Assembly (NCBI GenBank): GCA_049604415.1
Contig: JBMYTN010000012.1
Location: forward strand, 40,177 to 104,176
Direction of reading: 5' to 3'
DNA: 64,000 nucleotides
Source of the DNA: JBMYTN01 sp049604415
GTDB lineage: Bacteria; Pseudomonadota; Alphaproteobacteria; Rhodospirillales; Rhodospirillaceae
This document shows positions 36,501 through 44,949 of this stretch, piece after piece; position 1 is the stretch's first letter, and every line of letters starts with the position of its first letter. The notes beneath the pieces are model-generated. The model saw only the letters and a list, made by a program, of their open reading frames with translations, was not told the DNA's origin and made no database searches. A program made the position numbers and the translations under genes.

Positions 36501-37861
36501 GTAAGCAGGCCTTCCCGGTCGCCTAGGACTCCGCCGTGAATGGTGCTGACCAACAAACGCTGCTTGGTCGCAATCACATCCCCTTGCAGACCCATTTCCC
36601 GGAGCAAAACCTCCAACACCTGCTCTTCTTGCAGCAGAGCATCGATTTCACCGCGAAACAGGGCGGTGACCATGGCATTTGTGGTGGCAAAGCCCCGGAG
36701 TCGGACCTGCGGGAACAGTTTCTTTATTTCCGCTTCCTGGAAGGACCCGGTCCACACGCCCAGGACCTCGTCGCGAAAGGATCCGAGATCTTGCGGTATC
36801 GCATTGTCACTGCGGTGATAAACCCGGGACACCGTCTGATAGGTTTGCTGGGTAAAGTCGATCCAGACATCCCGTTCCGGGGAGTAGGACAGGCCGGAAT
36901 GCAGATCGGCCTCTTGGTCGCGCAGGCTGGCGATGCTGTCGGCCCATCCCGTGGCTTGGAAGCGAACCGGCTGCCCGGTCTTTTGCGACCACAAGCGCCA
37001 CAGATCGACAAACAATCCCGCTGGGCGGCCTTGGGCATTGATAAAGGTAAAGGGAGGATATTGCCGGTCGATGGCAATGATCAGCGCATCATCCTTGGCC
37101 GCTTCGTTCTGATCGCCAACCCAACGGCGGTTGATCGCGCGGCGCTCGATCTCCGTAAGGCGGCCAAAGCCCTCATTGAGCAAGGCAATGGTGTCGGCAT
37201 CACCTTGCTGGGCGGCGACAAACCAGTCACTCCGGTAAAGCGGGCTGTTGCCAATGAAGGTGTAATCGGCCAGCAAGCCGACGCGCTCCAAGTGGAACAG
37301 ACCGGTTGGCGTATCGGCGGCGAACACCCGCAACTCGCCAACCCGCAAAGCCCCCATTAAGCTGTCATAGTCTGGATAGCCGATGATCGAGCCCTGGGGC
37401 AGACGATCTTTGAGAAAGCCCTCAACCGCATCGCCACTGATCACGCCGATGCGATAGGCCGAAGCTTCCCGCAAGTCCGTTGTTGTCGGCAAAGTGCGAT
37501 GGAAAAACAGGTGGGTGTCGGTTTTGGCCAGCGGCGACCCATAGTCCAAAAACGCATCCCGGGCTTCGGTAAAAAACAGCCCGGCATGGGCATCCACCAC
37601 CCCATTGCCGACCATGGTCAAGGTGTCGTCAAAGGGTGCGGCAATAAAGTTAACTGTGATGCCGGTTTTTTCTGACCAAAGCCGCCAGTAATCGATCAGA
37701 AGACCGGCTGCCTCCCCGGCTTCATCTTCATACTCAAACGGAACGCAATCGACGCAATAGGCCACAGTGATCGAACTGGGCTGCGCTTGCCCCTTGGTTC
37801 CAAGGACCATCATTGCTGCGATGAGGCCTAAGATCCAAAAATATCGGGGCCATTGCGCCAT
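33569..37861 (-). CDS. Giant receptor phosphatase: three SBP_bac_3 modules, Cache-like module, HAMP and PP2C/SpoIIE domain
   Basis: About 1430 aa from the ATG before AQWPRYFWILG (an upstream start would add 12 residues). A signal/anchor helix leads into three tandem solute-binding domains (about 30-245, 255-485, 510-740). Helices at about 770-790 and 803-828, with a short basic loop between, lead to a second periplasmic Cache-like domain (about 830-1090). A further helix, HAMP (about 1125-1180), coiled coil and a SiaA-type PP2C phosphatase follow. Phosphatase metal motifs are intact: RDVVGGDIYW, GDCTGHGVPGAFM, SSDGLIDQVGG, RRDDVTMI. SiaA dephosphorylates a partner (SiaC) in biofilm control; no partner gene is adjacent. 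Ligands are probably amino acids. Confidence 0.9.
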   Translation of the reverse strand: MAQWPRYFWILGLIAAMMVLGTKGQAQPSSITVAYCVDCVPFEYEDEAGEAAGLLIDYWRLWSEKTGITVNFIAAPFDDTLTMVGNGVVDAHAGLFFTEARDAFLDYGSPLAKTDTHLFFHRTLPTTTDLREASAYRIGVISGDAVEGFLKDRLPQGSIIGYPDYDSLMGALRVGELRVFAADTPTGLFHLERVGLLADYTFIGNSPLYRSDWFVAAQQGDADTIALLNEGFGRLTEIERRAINRRWVGDQNEAAKDDALIIAIDRQYPPFTFINAQGRPAGLFVDLWRLWSQKTGQPVRFQATGWADSIASLRDQEADLHSGLSYSPERDVWIDFTQQTYQTVSRVYHRSDNAIPQDLGSFRDEVLGVWTGSFQEAEIKKLFPQVRLRGFATTNAMVTALFRGEIDALLQEEQVLEVLLREMGLQGDVIATKQRLLVSTIHGGVLGDREGLLTEINAGLDRISDAEVAEIEARWINEPDQRFFGRAMRDDTIGLTPQDRAWLNAHPEIRLGIDRDWPPYEALDRNGLHSGLSAAFTTRLQEILGITFRPPPDIGWRETLEKAQARDLDLLPAVAATPERRQYFNFTKPYFTWPNVIATRLDAAAVQSLSDLRGRRVGVVNGYAIHQTLLAHHGDIDLLPQPDVATGLRQLADGQIDAFVGAPATITHVAKAQGLEDIGIVAPTPYQLALTMAVRKDWPELVAVLDKALAKISPEERAQLVESAGVSAAVSFVQTTDAAGGLLSSDEGLLLIGMAVVGAGLLVLLVWSIRRQKRPLFQSLRGKSILFLGAVFVLVGGVAIWVVTLVGDRISTELGTYIAERHVLWHKEKVQGAVQREIALTKQMAESQILRQWARNEADPQIAARARDELELFHNNFNSKTYFASFTKSRNFYYADATVDRIALDVVDVLAPDEEDDSWFFDTVGAAAPYNLNVDHNAQLGVTSLWVNYAMREAGETLGVVGTGIGLTEFVTDFVNQQTRGITAMMVTEDGAIQAHVDRSKVALNALGGQAAEDTGLLSMAASEADREALQRVMGDLRDGISNASSLFVGLDGQNSLVAMAYLPSLDWYTVAVFDPAGIIGVEETGVVVAVLGIALLVTAVIFILGQNSLIIRPLSALTEGAKRLTDGDYEARIPVTQRDELGELTETFNAMSTTIATYTQNLESMVALRTEELSDAYGVIRSSIDYAATIQKSILPSDDNFQAIFQDYFIHWEPRDVVGGDIYWNRIWGDGVLTILGDCTGHGVPGAFMTLISTGTLDRALEETPPGQLGRLVQRVHQLVQMRLNQHVNTGSSDDGLDLGAVYFDADLSTLTFVGARFELFTVREGVVEEIKGTRKSIGYRRIPFGQAYEEHSFPVVPGTAYYLSSDGLIDQVGGTSRRMFGKKRFKALLLSVQHLPFADQKRKILEALAEYQGDEPRRDDVTMIGLKT

Positions 37862-38023
37862 ACAGATACACCCAAGCCACACTCTGTTTGGGACCAAAAT
37901 CCCGGGAGCGGGATTATGAATTTTTACACGGCCTCACACCAGTTCTAAACAGCATTGGAAATCAACTTCCTAATATGAGTATTTAGCCCTGCGGTTCTCC
38001 TTTTAGGCATTACGTGGGTCCGT

Positions 38024-38929
38024 CTAAGAACTGCGCTGCATCCGTCGGCAGACATCAATAAAGGCGCGTAGCTTGGGCATCACCTGATGTCGACTGGGAA
38101 AATAAAGGAAAAAGCCTTCCGAGGTCTGGGTATAGGCCTCCAGGACCGGGACCAACCGGCCTTCCTTCACATCCAGGGCAAAGGTGGTTTCCAGATCATA
38201 GGCCAGACCCAAGCCCCGGCGGGCCACCACAGGCTTGGCGGCAAAGTCGTTGACGATCACCGTGCCGCTGACGGCGAAGGGCACCAACTGGCCGTCGCGC
38301 ATCAGCTCCCAGCGATAGGTCCCCGGCGAGGAGGTATAGCGATAGCCAATGCAGGAATGATCGGCCAGATCCTCTGGCGTTTGCGGGGTGCCATGCCGGG
38401 CCAAATACTCCGGGGCGGCCACGATCTGCCATTTCAGCGGACCGGTCAGGTCAATCCCCACCATATCAGCCTCGATCTGGTCGCCGAGCCGGATGCCCGC
38501 ATCAAAGCCCTCCCGAACAATATCGACCAACCCGTCCTGGGCCGAGATCTCCAAGGTCACCTTGGGGGCGGCTGCAGCAAAAGCGGCCAGGATCGGCTCC
38601 AGCACCAAGGGCACACAGATCCGGGGCACACTGAGGCGCAAATGCCCCGTTGGCCCCGCCCCCAGATCCGCTGCCTCCGACAGGCTGGCATCCAGATCAC
38701 TCAATAAGGGTCGCGCCCGGGCATAAAGCCGCTGCCCGGCTTCGGTCAGGCCGACGCTCCGGGTAGTGCGGGTGAACAAGGTCACCCCAAGCCTGTCCTC
38801 CAACCTGCGCACCGCTAGACTGACAGCCGACCGCGACAGGCCCAGCTGTGCCCCGGCGCTGGCAAAACTGCCTCGGTCGGCCACGGCAATAAAGACGGTC
38901 AATCCGTCAAGGCGGTCCATGGGAAGCAT
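38024..38929 (-). CDS. LysR-family transcriptional regulator
   Basis: A 301-aa protein with the classical N-terminal winged helix (LDGLTVFIAVADRGSFASAG, then LGLSRSAVSLAVRRLEDRLG and VGLTEAGQRLYARA) and a C-terminal LysR_substrate domain (about 90-295; GHLRLSVPRICVPLVL). It belongs to the DsdC/PgrR-like group with short linker. It is transcribed divergently from a short-chain dehydrogenase gene 104 bp away, the usual arrangement for a LysR protein and its target. Confidence 0.95.
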   Translation of the reverse strand: MLPMDRLDGLTVFIAVADRGSFASAGAQLGLSRSAVSLAVRRLEDRLGVTLFTRTTRSVGLTEAGQRLYARARPLLSDLDASLSEAADLGAGPTGHLRLSVPRICVPLVLEPILAAFAAAAPKVTLEISAQDGLVDIVREGFDAGIRLGDQIEADMVGIDLTGPLKWQIVAAPEYLARHGTPQTPEDLADHSCIGYRYTSSPGTYRWELMRDGQLVPFAVSGTVIVNDFAAKPVVARRGLGLAYDLETTFALDVKEGRLVPVLEAYTQTSEGFFLYFPSRHQVMPKLRAFIDVCRRMQRSS

Positions 38930-39033
38930 CGGTGAATTGTAGAGCCAAGCTCAACACGCTGTCGAGACTGTCATGTCTACCGAAACACTCTGCAGGCGTT
39001 ACATCCAGGAGGCAGATTTAAGGAGACCAGACC

Positions 39034-39723
39034 ATGCCCACCTACCTGATCGTCGGTGCCAGCCGAGGCATTGGCGGTGCCACCGCCGCCCATCTCGCTC
39101 AACAAGGCGCAGACATTTTGGCGGTATCGAGAAGCCCGGCCCCGGTCGGACGCTGGATCCAGGCCGATATTGGCACCGTTTCGGGCATCGAGACGGTCCT
39201 GCAGGCCGCCAAAGCCCAACCGCTGGATGGTTTGTTGTTCTTAGGTGGGGTTTGGGAGCAAGGCGCATTCACGCCGGACTACCGGTTCCTCGACAGCCCT
39301 ATGGAAGAAACCCTGCACATGATCGCAGTGAACTTGACCGCGCCGATCCTGCTGGCCCAGGGCCTGGCCCAGGCTCTGAGCCAAGCGCCCGCCCCGCGCA
39401 TTGTTTTGATGGGCTCCATGTCCGGCTTGGCCAATACGGCCACCAAGGAGGTCGCCAACACCGCAACCAAATTCGGGCTACAAGGAGCGGCAGAGGCCTT
39501 AAACCTCTCCCTGCGCCCGCTGGGCATCGCCACTACGGTGATCAATCCGGACAATGTGGCAACGCCGGAGGTCGAGGCGGACATTGCCCAAGGCTTGGCG
39601 GGCGACCAGATCCCGATCCCCCTCGCCGATCTGACCGGAACCATCGATTATGTCCTGGGCCTCAGCCCCCATGCGGTGCCCAGCGTGATCAATTTATGCC
39701 AGACCAAGCCGGATCAGGGCTAG
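39034..39723 (+). CDS. Short-chain dehydrogenase/reductase family protein lacking the catalytic Tyr
   Basis: A 229-aa Rossmann protein with the cofactor motif GASRGIGG at the N-terminus (TYLIVGASRGIGGATAAHLA), a conserved LMGSMSG serine strand, and an INPDNVATPE segment. At the YxxxK position it reads N142-TAT-K146, so the catalytic tyrosine is Asn. The stretch ANTATKEVANTATKFG contains a tandem duplication of ANTATK, which may have displaced the tyrosine. Either it uses another residue or it is a non-enzymatic sensor such as NmrA-type proteins. It is likely controlled by the divergent LysR gene. An AAGGAG site precedes the ATG. Confidence 0.88.
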   Translation: MPTYLIVGASRGIGGATAAHLAQQGADILAVSRSPAPVGRWIQADIGTVSGIETVLQAAKAQPLDGLLFLGGVWEQGAFTPDYRFLDSPMEETLHMIAVNLTAPILLAQGLAQALSQAPAPRIVLMGSMSGLANTATKEVANTATKFGLQGAAEALNLSLRPLGIATTVINPDNVATPEVEADIAQGLAGDQIPIPLADLTGTIDYVLGLSPHAVPSVINLCQTKPDQG

Positions 39724-39737
39724 GTGGTGGAGCTTTG

Positions 39738-40139
39738 CTAGCCTTGGGACCGCTCCGCCATGGCGACGAATTGCGCCGTGACAAAGTCCATGGTGTCGCG
39801 ATGGTTCTTAAACCAAGGCACCACGCCGTGCTCCAGATGGTCCCGCGCCTCTTGATACGCCCCGGCCTCGACCTGAGCGTTCAGCGGAATAAATAACTCT
39901 AAAACCCGTTCATGCTCGGCCTTGTGCACCGGAAAGGCCGGGAAACCGGCTTTTTCCATCAGGCCCTCTTCGCGAGCAAAATGCTCGACCAAGTGCCGGT
40001 AGAAGGCCTGCCATGCCGCCGGGAAGGCCGCATCATCGGCGCCATGAGCTGTATTGAGCAGCTCGATGGTTTCCTCATGGTCCCGGTCGATGACCGGATG
40101 GTTGACCAGCAGATCGTCGCTCCATGCCAACAGCATCAT
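39738..40139 (-). CDS. Bacteriohemerythrin
   Basis: A 133-aa four-helix protein with a di-iron O2-binding set: H in LLVNHPVIDRDHEE, HLVEHFAREEGLME, VHKAEHERVLE and WFKNHRDTMDF. All iron-ligand positions (five His and two acids) appear intact. The ATGATG start follows a strong GGGGGA site; a longer in-frame version has no ribosome site. It is convergent with the SDR gene with a 14-bp gap. Role in O2 storage or sensing is inferred from the family. Confidence 0.9.
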   Translation of the reverse strand: MMLLAWSDDLLVNHPVIDRDHEETIELLNTAHGADDAAFPAAWQAFYRHLVEHFAREEGLMEKAGFPAFPVHKAEHERVLELFIPLNAQVEAGAYQEARDHLEHGVVPWFKNHRDTMDFVTAQFVAMAERSQG

Positions 40140-40357
40140 AATTCCCCCTTTTTTACCCACTATGGATAAGGACATAGACCAGCGGCGCAAAAGCCACAAG
40201 CGGCTCTCTGCAAGGATCGCGTGGAAGCGCTTTGCCCGCCAGGCGCGTAAGGAACCGTCCTGGAGCGGGGCCAAAGTCGTATATCCTTAAGGAAATTGCC
40301 CTTGTCTGATGACCTCACTAGGTTAGGCCCAAAGAGCCTGCCCACTAGGAACCTTGA

Positions 40358-41347
40358 ATGACCCCCAAAGATCCCCCTTTCGCCCCGGTGGAGGACGACG
40401 ACGAACTGGTGTTTGTCGACGATACCCCAGAGGGCCTTGGTTCCGGTGACGCCAGCCCGGACGATGGTGCGCAGCGTACCTTCCGCCGCCCTTGGCGGGT
40501 TTTGGCCGTGGATGATGACGCCGAAGTGCTGGCCATGACCCGCATGCTGCTCAGCGATTTCGAATTCAATGACCGTCCTTTGGAACTGCTCAGCGCAACC
40601 TCGGGCCGTGATGCCTTCGAAATCATGGCCCAGGAAGAAGACATCGCCGTCATCTTGCTGGATGTGGTCATGGAAACCGATGACGCCGGTCTGGTGCTGG
40701 TGCGTCGGATCCGGGAAGAACTGAACAACAAGGCTGTGCGCATCATTTTACGCACCGGTCAGCCCGGCTTGGCCCCGGAGCGCGATATCATCGTTGATGC
40801 GGACATCAATGATTACAAATCCAAAACCGAGCTGACGGCGCAGAAGCTGTTCACCACGGTGGTGGTCGGTTTGCGGGCCTATAATGACATTGTCTCGCTC
40901 AGCCGGTTCCAATCCGGGCTGACGGCGGTTGTCGAGGCCGCTGCGCAAAGTGATATCGGCTTTTCCTCCCTGATGCTGGCCAATGGCCTGCTGGGCCAAA
41001 TCAACGCCACCTTTGGGGCCACCAGCCAGGATTGCCTCTGTGTGGCGCGGCTAGAAACGGGCAAAGAGCAGATCCTGGTCACGTCCGGGCGGTTCGAGGC
41101 CATGTTCGGCCTTGATTTCCAGGTTTTGGCCGCAGCGCCCTGCCATGGGGCGATCCATGCGGCCATGGAAGCCGGGTGCGACCAGTTTTCCCCAGGCATG
41201 GCGGTGTTTATCGAGGACCGGGACGGACCGCACGGACCCTGCCGTTTGGCGGTGTTCCTGACCCTGGAAGACCCGCCGCAAAGCCAAGACCGCTCCAGGA
41301 TCGAGCTGTTCTGCACCGCCATCGCCAACAGCACGTGGCCCGAATAG
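40358..41347 (+). CDS. Response regulator with DUF3369 domain
   Basis: A 329-aa protein: acidic N-terminal extension (about 1-45), a receiver domain (about 46-165) with VLAVDDDAEV, phospho-acceptor Asp in VILLDVVM, switch region and the Lys in INDYKSKTEL, then DUF3369 (about 170-325). DUF3369 modules often connect receivers to HD-GYP phosphodiesterases or kinases; here no output follows, so the DUF3369 domain itself may be the effector. No histidine kinase is adjacent. It ends 20 nt from the convergent dacB gene. Confidence 0.9.
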   Translation: MTPKDPPFAPVEDDDELVFVDDTPEGLGSGDASPDDGAQRTFRRPWRVLAVDDDAEVLAMTRMLLSDFEFNDRPLELLSATSGRDAFEIMAQEEDIAVILLDVVMETDDAGLVLVRRIREELNNKAVRIILRTGQPGLAPERDIIVDADINDYKSKTELTAQKLFTTVVVGLRAYNDIVSLSRFQSGLTAVVEAAAQSDIGFSSLMLANGLLGQINATFGATSQDCLCVARLETGKEQILVTSGRFEAMFGLDFQVLAAAPCHGAIHAAMEAGCDQFSPGMAVFIEDRDGPHGPCRLAVFLTLEDPPQSQDRSRIELFCTAIANSTWPE

Positions 41348-41367
41348 GGGTCTGGGGAGACTAATCC

Positions 41368-43113
41368 CTATAGGGCGGCGATCCACTCCAAAATAATGTC
41401 CCGCTCCAGCTTGCGCGCCCGAACCATCCAGCTTTGTGCCGGACCCAAGGCAGAGCCGCGATAATGGTTGGACCGGTCCGTATCAAATTGGGTCCGGGCC
41501 GGGATATCCTTTGAATACAGGGCAAAGATCAGGCTGCGGCCACTTTCGGTCTCAATAAAGCCCGCCAAACCCCGGCCATACCAGATCGTGCCCGACTTGG
41601 CCCACACCGCTGGCCACTCTTTGCGCGTGCGCGGGAAGCGGCCTTGGTCATCTCGAAACGCCTTTTGCGGCAGCAGTTCGCGCAAATCCACCCCGCCGGT
41701 GCGATGGGCCGAGGCAAAATCGATCATCGCCACGGTTTGGGCCGGGGACATCCGCCCCGAAGACGACAAACCGGAATGGTTGGGCAGGGTCATGCCCTCC
41801 CAGGCGGCCCGGTCCGGCATCAGGCTGGCCAGATAATCGACCATCACCACCCCGGACTCATCCAAGCCCAAGGGGCTGTCCATCACCTTGCGGGTCGAGG
41901 CCAGGCCGATCAACTCGGCCATGACATTGTTGGAATATTTCAGCACCTGGGTCAGCAGCACCGCCAAGGAAGGCGACCGGTCCGTCGCCAGCAGGGTCAC
42001 CGGCTCAGCAGCGGCCTCCTCCCCTGGGCCATCGGGATCGATCATGGCTTGGGAGCGGGCCTCGGGCAAAGCCAAGGCTTTGGGCAGCACAATCCCATTG
42101 CGCTCCGCCACCGCCCGGAACAGGGCCGCCGTGTGGTGGCCAGGATGGCGGATCGGCAGCCATCGGAAGCCCTTCGTGCCCAAGCTGTCACTGATATACC
42201 AGACCTCTCTGGGGTCCGCGAACGCGCCGTCTTCGGTGGGACCAGCAGGCGGCAACAAGGCCCGGTTAAATGGGGCCCAAGGATCAATGCCCAAGGCTTT
42301 GCGGGCCTCCGGGTCCTTCGGTAAGAACTGATAGGCGATCCGCTCCACCGGCGGCGCGCCCTCAATTTCCGGCATATGCGGGGCCTTGCCCCCGGACCAG
42401 GACACCGGCACTCGGTTGAACTCCGAGGATAACGCGCCAAAGCCAGGATTATAGGACCGGTCCGAGGGCTGGAACGCATCAATCGACCAGCCCTTGGCCA
42501 AGTAATGATCATCAAAATAGAACCCACCGGTCAGCCCGGTGACCCCGGTCTTGGCCAGATTGCGCGCCAGGCGGTTTAGGCGATGGGCGGTCAGGAACGG
42601 ATCGCCTTCACCACGCAGGATCACATCGCCCTGAACTATGCCTTGGGCGTCCATCGGACCGGTGGCCAGAACCTGGGTCTCAAACTGGTAATCCGCGCCC
42701 AAAACATCCAAGGCATAGACCGCCATCGGCACCTTGGTCACCGAGGCTGGCAGGAACATCTCCTCGGCCTGGGAGGCACTGACCACCGAGCCATCCGCCG
42801 GGTCCAGCAGCATCCAACCCACATTGGCCGGATTAAAGCCATGGCGGGCGATGAATACCGGCTCTGGGATCCGGGGTTTGGGTGGCTTGACCAAAGGCGG
42901 GATCGGCAGGCCCGGCGCGCGGGTCGAGATCATCACCTCCGGCGCGGCGGATTGTGCCTGGGCATCGACCGGCCCGGCCAGGACCAGGGCCATGGCCAAG
43001 CCAAAGCACGCGCTGAGAAAACAGATCTGCCGAAGGGACGATAAGGCGTTCAGGGGACCCAAAAAACGACGGCACAGTCCAGTGACCAAGGGAGGTGTCT
43101 CCTGAAAAACCAA
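41368..43113 (-). CDS. dacB: D-alanyl-D-alanine carboxypeptidase/endopeptidase, PBP4 (S13)
   Basis: A 581-aa periplasmic serine peptidase with an N-terminal signal segment ending AQAQ. The three penicillin-binding motifs are present: PASVTKVP (SxxK), YSNNVMAEL (SxN) and WAKSGTIWYG (KSG). The insertion between SxxK and SxN is of PBP4 length. It trims peptide stems and opens murein cross-links. The start codon is the first GTG/ATG of the frame; the signal may begin slightly downstream. It is transcribed away from the aldehyde dehydrogenase gene. Confidence 0.93.
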   Translation of the reverse strand: MVFQETPPLVTGLCRRFLGPLNALSSLRQICFLSACFGLAMALVLAGPVDAQAQSAAPEVMISTRAPGLPIPPLVKPPKPRIPEPVFIARHGFNPANVGWMLLDPADGSVVSASQAEEMFLPASVTKVPMAVYALDVLGADYQFETQVLATGPMDAQGIVQGDVILRGEGDPFLTAHRLNRLARNLAKTGVTGLTGGFYFDDHYLAKGWSIDAFQPSDRSYNPGFGALSSEFNRVPVSWSGGKAPHMPEIEGAPPVERIAYQFLPKDPEARKALGIDPWAPFNRALLPPAGPTEDGAFADPREVWYISDSLGTKGFRWLPIRHPGHHTAALFRAVAERNGIVLPKALALPEARSQAMIDPDGPGEEAAAEPVTLLATDRSPSLAVLLTQVLKYSNNVMAELIGLASTRKVMDSPLGLDESGVVMVDYLASLMPDRAAWEGMTLPNHSGLSSSGRMSPAQTVAMIDFASAHRTGGVDLRELLPQKAFRDDQGRFPRTRKEWPAVWAKSGTIWYGRGLAGFIETESGRSLIFALYSKDIPARTQFDTDRSNHYRGSALGPAQSWMVRARKLERDIILEWIAAL

Positions 43114-43354
43114 GCGAAGAGAGCGATGCGGGATCGGGGAGGGAGCGGACAGGGGGAGAATCCTATCACCTTCCGGGCGAAGAAACAGACTGGTTTTGAC
43201 GACAATCCCGTTACCACCGCTCCCGGACAGCAGAGGTTAGGGGTTTTTATTTCGCCCTGCCGTCCCGACATAGCGTGCAAAGTTCTGTTGAGGCCGCAGA
43301 CTCATGATCTATGTGGCACAGAACCAAAAAGGGCATAACGAAAGGGATCGCATC

Positions 43355-44842
43355 ATGCCGTATGGGGATACGCGGATTTCGCTGCTGGGTCAGGTGGCCG
43401 ATGCCGGTCTGTTGAAAGACAAGGCCTATGTGGATGGGGCCTGGATTGGGGCGGATAGCGGCGACAGCTTTGCGGTCCTGGATCCCTCCGACGGCACCAC
43501 CATTGGCCATGTGCCCGATTTGGGTGCTGCAGAAACCGAGCGCGCCATCGCTGCGGCCAATGCGGCCTGGGGTCCCTGGCGGGATCTGACCGCCAAGGAA
43601 CGGGCCACCGTTTTGCAGCGCTGGTTCCGCCTGATCCTGGAGCATGAAGAGGCCCTGGCGATCCTGATGACCGCCGAGCAGGGCAAACCCCTGGCCGAGG
43701 CCCGGGGGGAGGTTCGCTATGGTGCTTCTTTCGTCGAATGGTTTGCCGAGGAAGGCAAACGGATCTATGGCAGCACCATCCCCGCTCATGGGCCGGACAA
43801 GCGGATCGTGACCCTGCGCCAGCCCATTGGGGTTGCGGCCGCCATCACCCCTTGGAACTTCCCCATCGCCATGATCACCCGCAAGGTCGCCCCGGCCTTG
43901 GCGGCGGGCTGCCCAACGGTGATCAAACCGGCAGAGCAGACACCGCTCAGTGCCTTAGCCCTGGCAGCCCTAGCTGAACAGGCTGGTTTGCCTGCGGGCC
44001 TGTTGAACATTGTGACCACCAGCCGCGCCCGCCCGGTCGGCAAGGCCCTGACGGACTCGTCTTTGGTCCGCAAGCTGTCTTTCACCGGCTCCACCGAGGT
44101 CGGCAAGATCCTGATGGCCCAATGCGCCGACACGGTGAAAAAAGTCTCCCTGGAGCTGGGCGGCAATGCCCCCTTCATTGTGTTTGACGACGCCGATTTG
44201 GACGCCGCCGTGGCCGGAGCCATGGCCTCAAAATTCCGCAATACCGGCCAGACCTGTGTCTGCGCCAATCGGATCCTGGTCCAGGACGGGGTCTATGACG
44301 CCTTCGCCACCAAGCTTGCCGAGGCTTTGAGGGGCCTGAAGGTCGGTCCCGGTTTGGGCGGCGACACCGCCCAAGGCCCATTGATTGACCTAGACGGCCT
44401 GGAAAAGGTCGAAAGCTTGGTCAGCGACGCCTTGCATAAGGGGGCGTCCGTTGCCGCCGGGGGCAAACGCCATGCCCTGGGCGGCACCTTTTATGAGCCG
44501 ACCATCCTGACCGGTGTCACCCGGGAGATGCGCATGGCCGAGGAAGAGATTTTCGGCCCCGTCGCCCCGCTGTTCAGGTTCTCCACCGAGCAAGAGGCCA
44601 TCACCCTGGCCAATGACACCCGCTTTGGTCTGGCGGCCTATTTCTACGCCCGGGATATTGGCCGGGTCTGGCGGGTCGCCGAGGGGCTGGAATACGGCAT
44701 GGTCGGCATCAATGAGGGCATTATTTCCACCGAAACCGCGCCCTTTGGCGGGGTCAAGGAAAGCGGCATTGGCCGGGAAGGGGCCAAGGAAGGCATCGAG
44801 GAATATTTGGAAACCAAATATCTCTGCCTGGGCGGGGTTTAA
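43355..44842 (+). CDS. NAD(P)-dependent succinate-semialdehyde dehydrogenase-type aldehyde dehydrogenase
   Basis: A 495-aa ALDH closest in layout to GabD. Landmarks: AITPWNFPIAMITRKVAPAL, KLSFTGSTEVGK, LELGGNAPFIVFDDADLD with the general-base Glu, NTGQTCVCANR with the nucleophilic Cys, and EEIFGPVAPLFRF. The C-terminal FGGVKESGIGREGAKEGI segment is shared by GabD. The ATG was chosen because GAAAGGGA lies 7-8 nt upstream; an in-frame start 51 nt earlier has no such site. No gabT or gabP is adjacent, so the pathway (GABA, or glutarate semialdehyde) is not settled. Confidence 0.9.
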   Translation: MPYGDTRISLLGQVADAGLLKDKAYVDGAWIGADSGDSFAVLDPSDGTTIGHVPDLGAAETERAIAAANAAWGPWRDLTAKERATVLQRWFRLILEHEEALAILMTAEQGKPLAEARGEVRYGASFVEWFAEEGKRIYGSTIPAHGPDKRIVTLRQPIGVAAAITPWNFPIAMITRKVAPALAAGCPTVIKPAEQTPLSALALAALAEQAGLPAGLLNIVTTSRARPVGKALTDSSLVRKLSFTGSTEVGKILMAQCADTVKKVSLELGGNAPFIVFDDADLDAAVAGAMASKFRNTGQTCVCANRILVQDGVYDAFATKLAEALRGLKVGPGLGGDTAQGPLIDLDGLEKVESLVSDALHKGASVAAGGKRHALGGTFYEPTILTGVTREMRMAEEEIFGPVAPLFRFSTEQEAITLANDTRFGLAAYFYARDIGRVWRVAEGLEYGMVGINEGIISTETAPFGGVKESGIGREGAKEGIEEYLETKYLCLGGV

Positions 44843-44949
44843 GCGCTGGAAAAAACAGGCTGCTTGGTGAAGACGCCATTGCACAGCAAGGCCTTAGGGC
44901 AGTATGACCAACAGATGGAGTAGACATCCGATCAGAAAGGGGCAGGACC

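Noticed and set aside
43304..43354. Earlier start for the aldehyde dehydrogenase
   Set aside because: The 17 extra residues have no similarity and no ribosome site; the later ATG has one.
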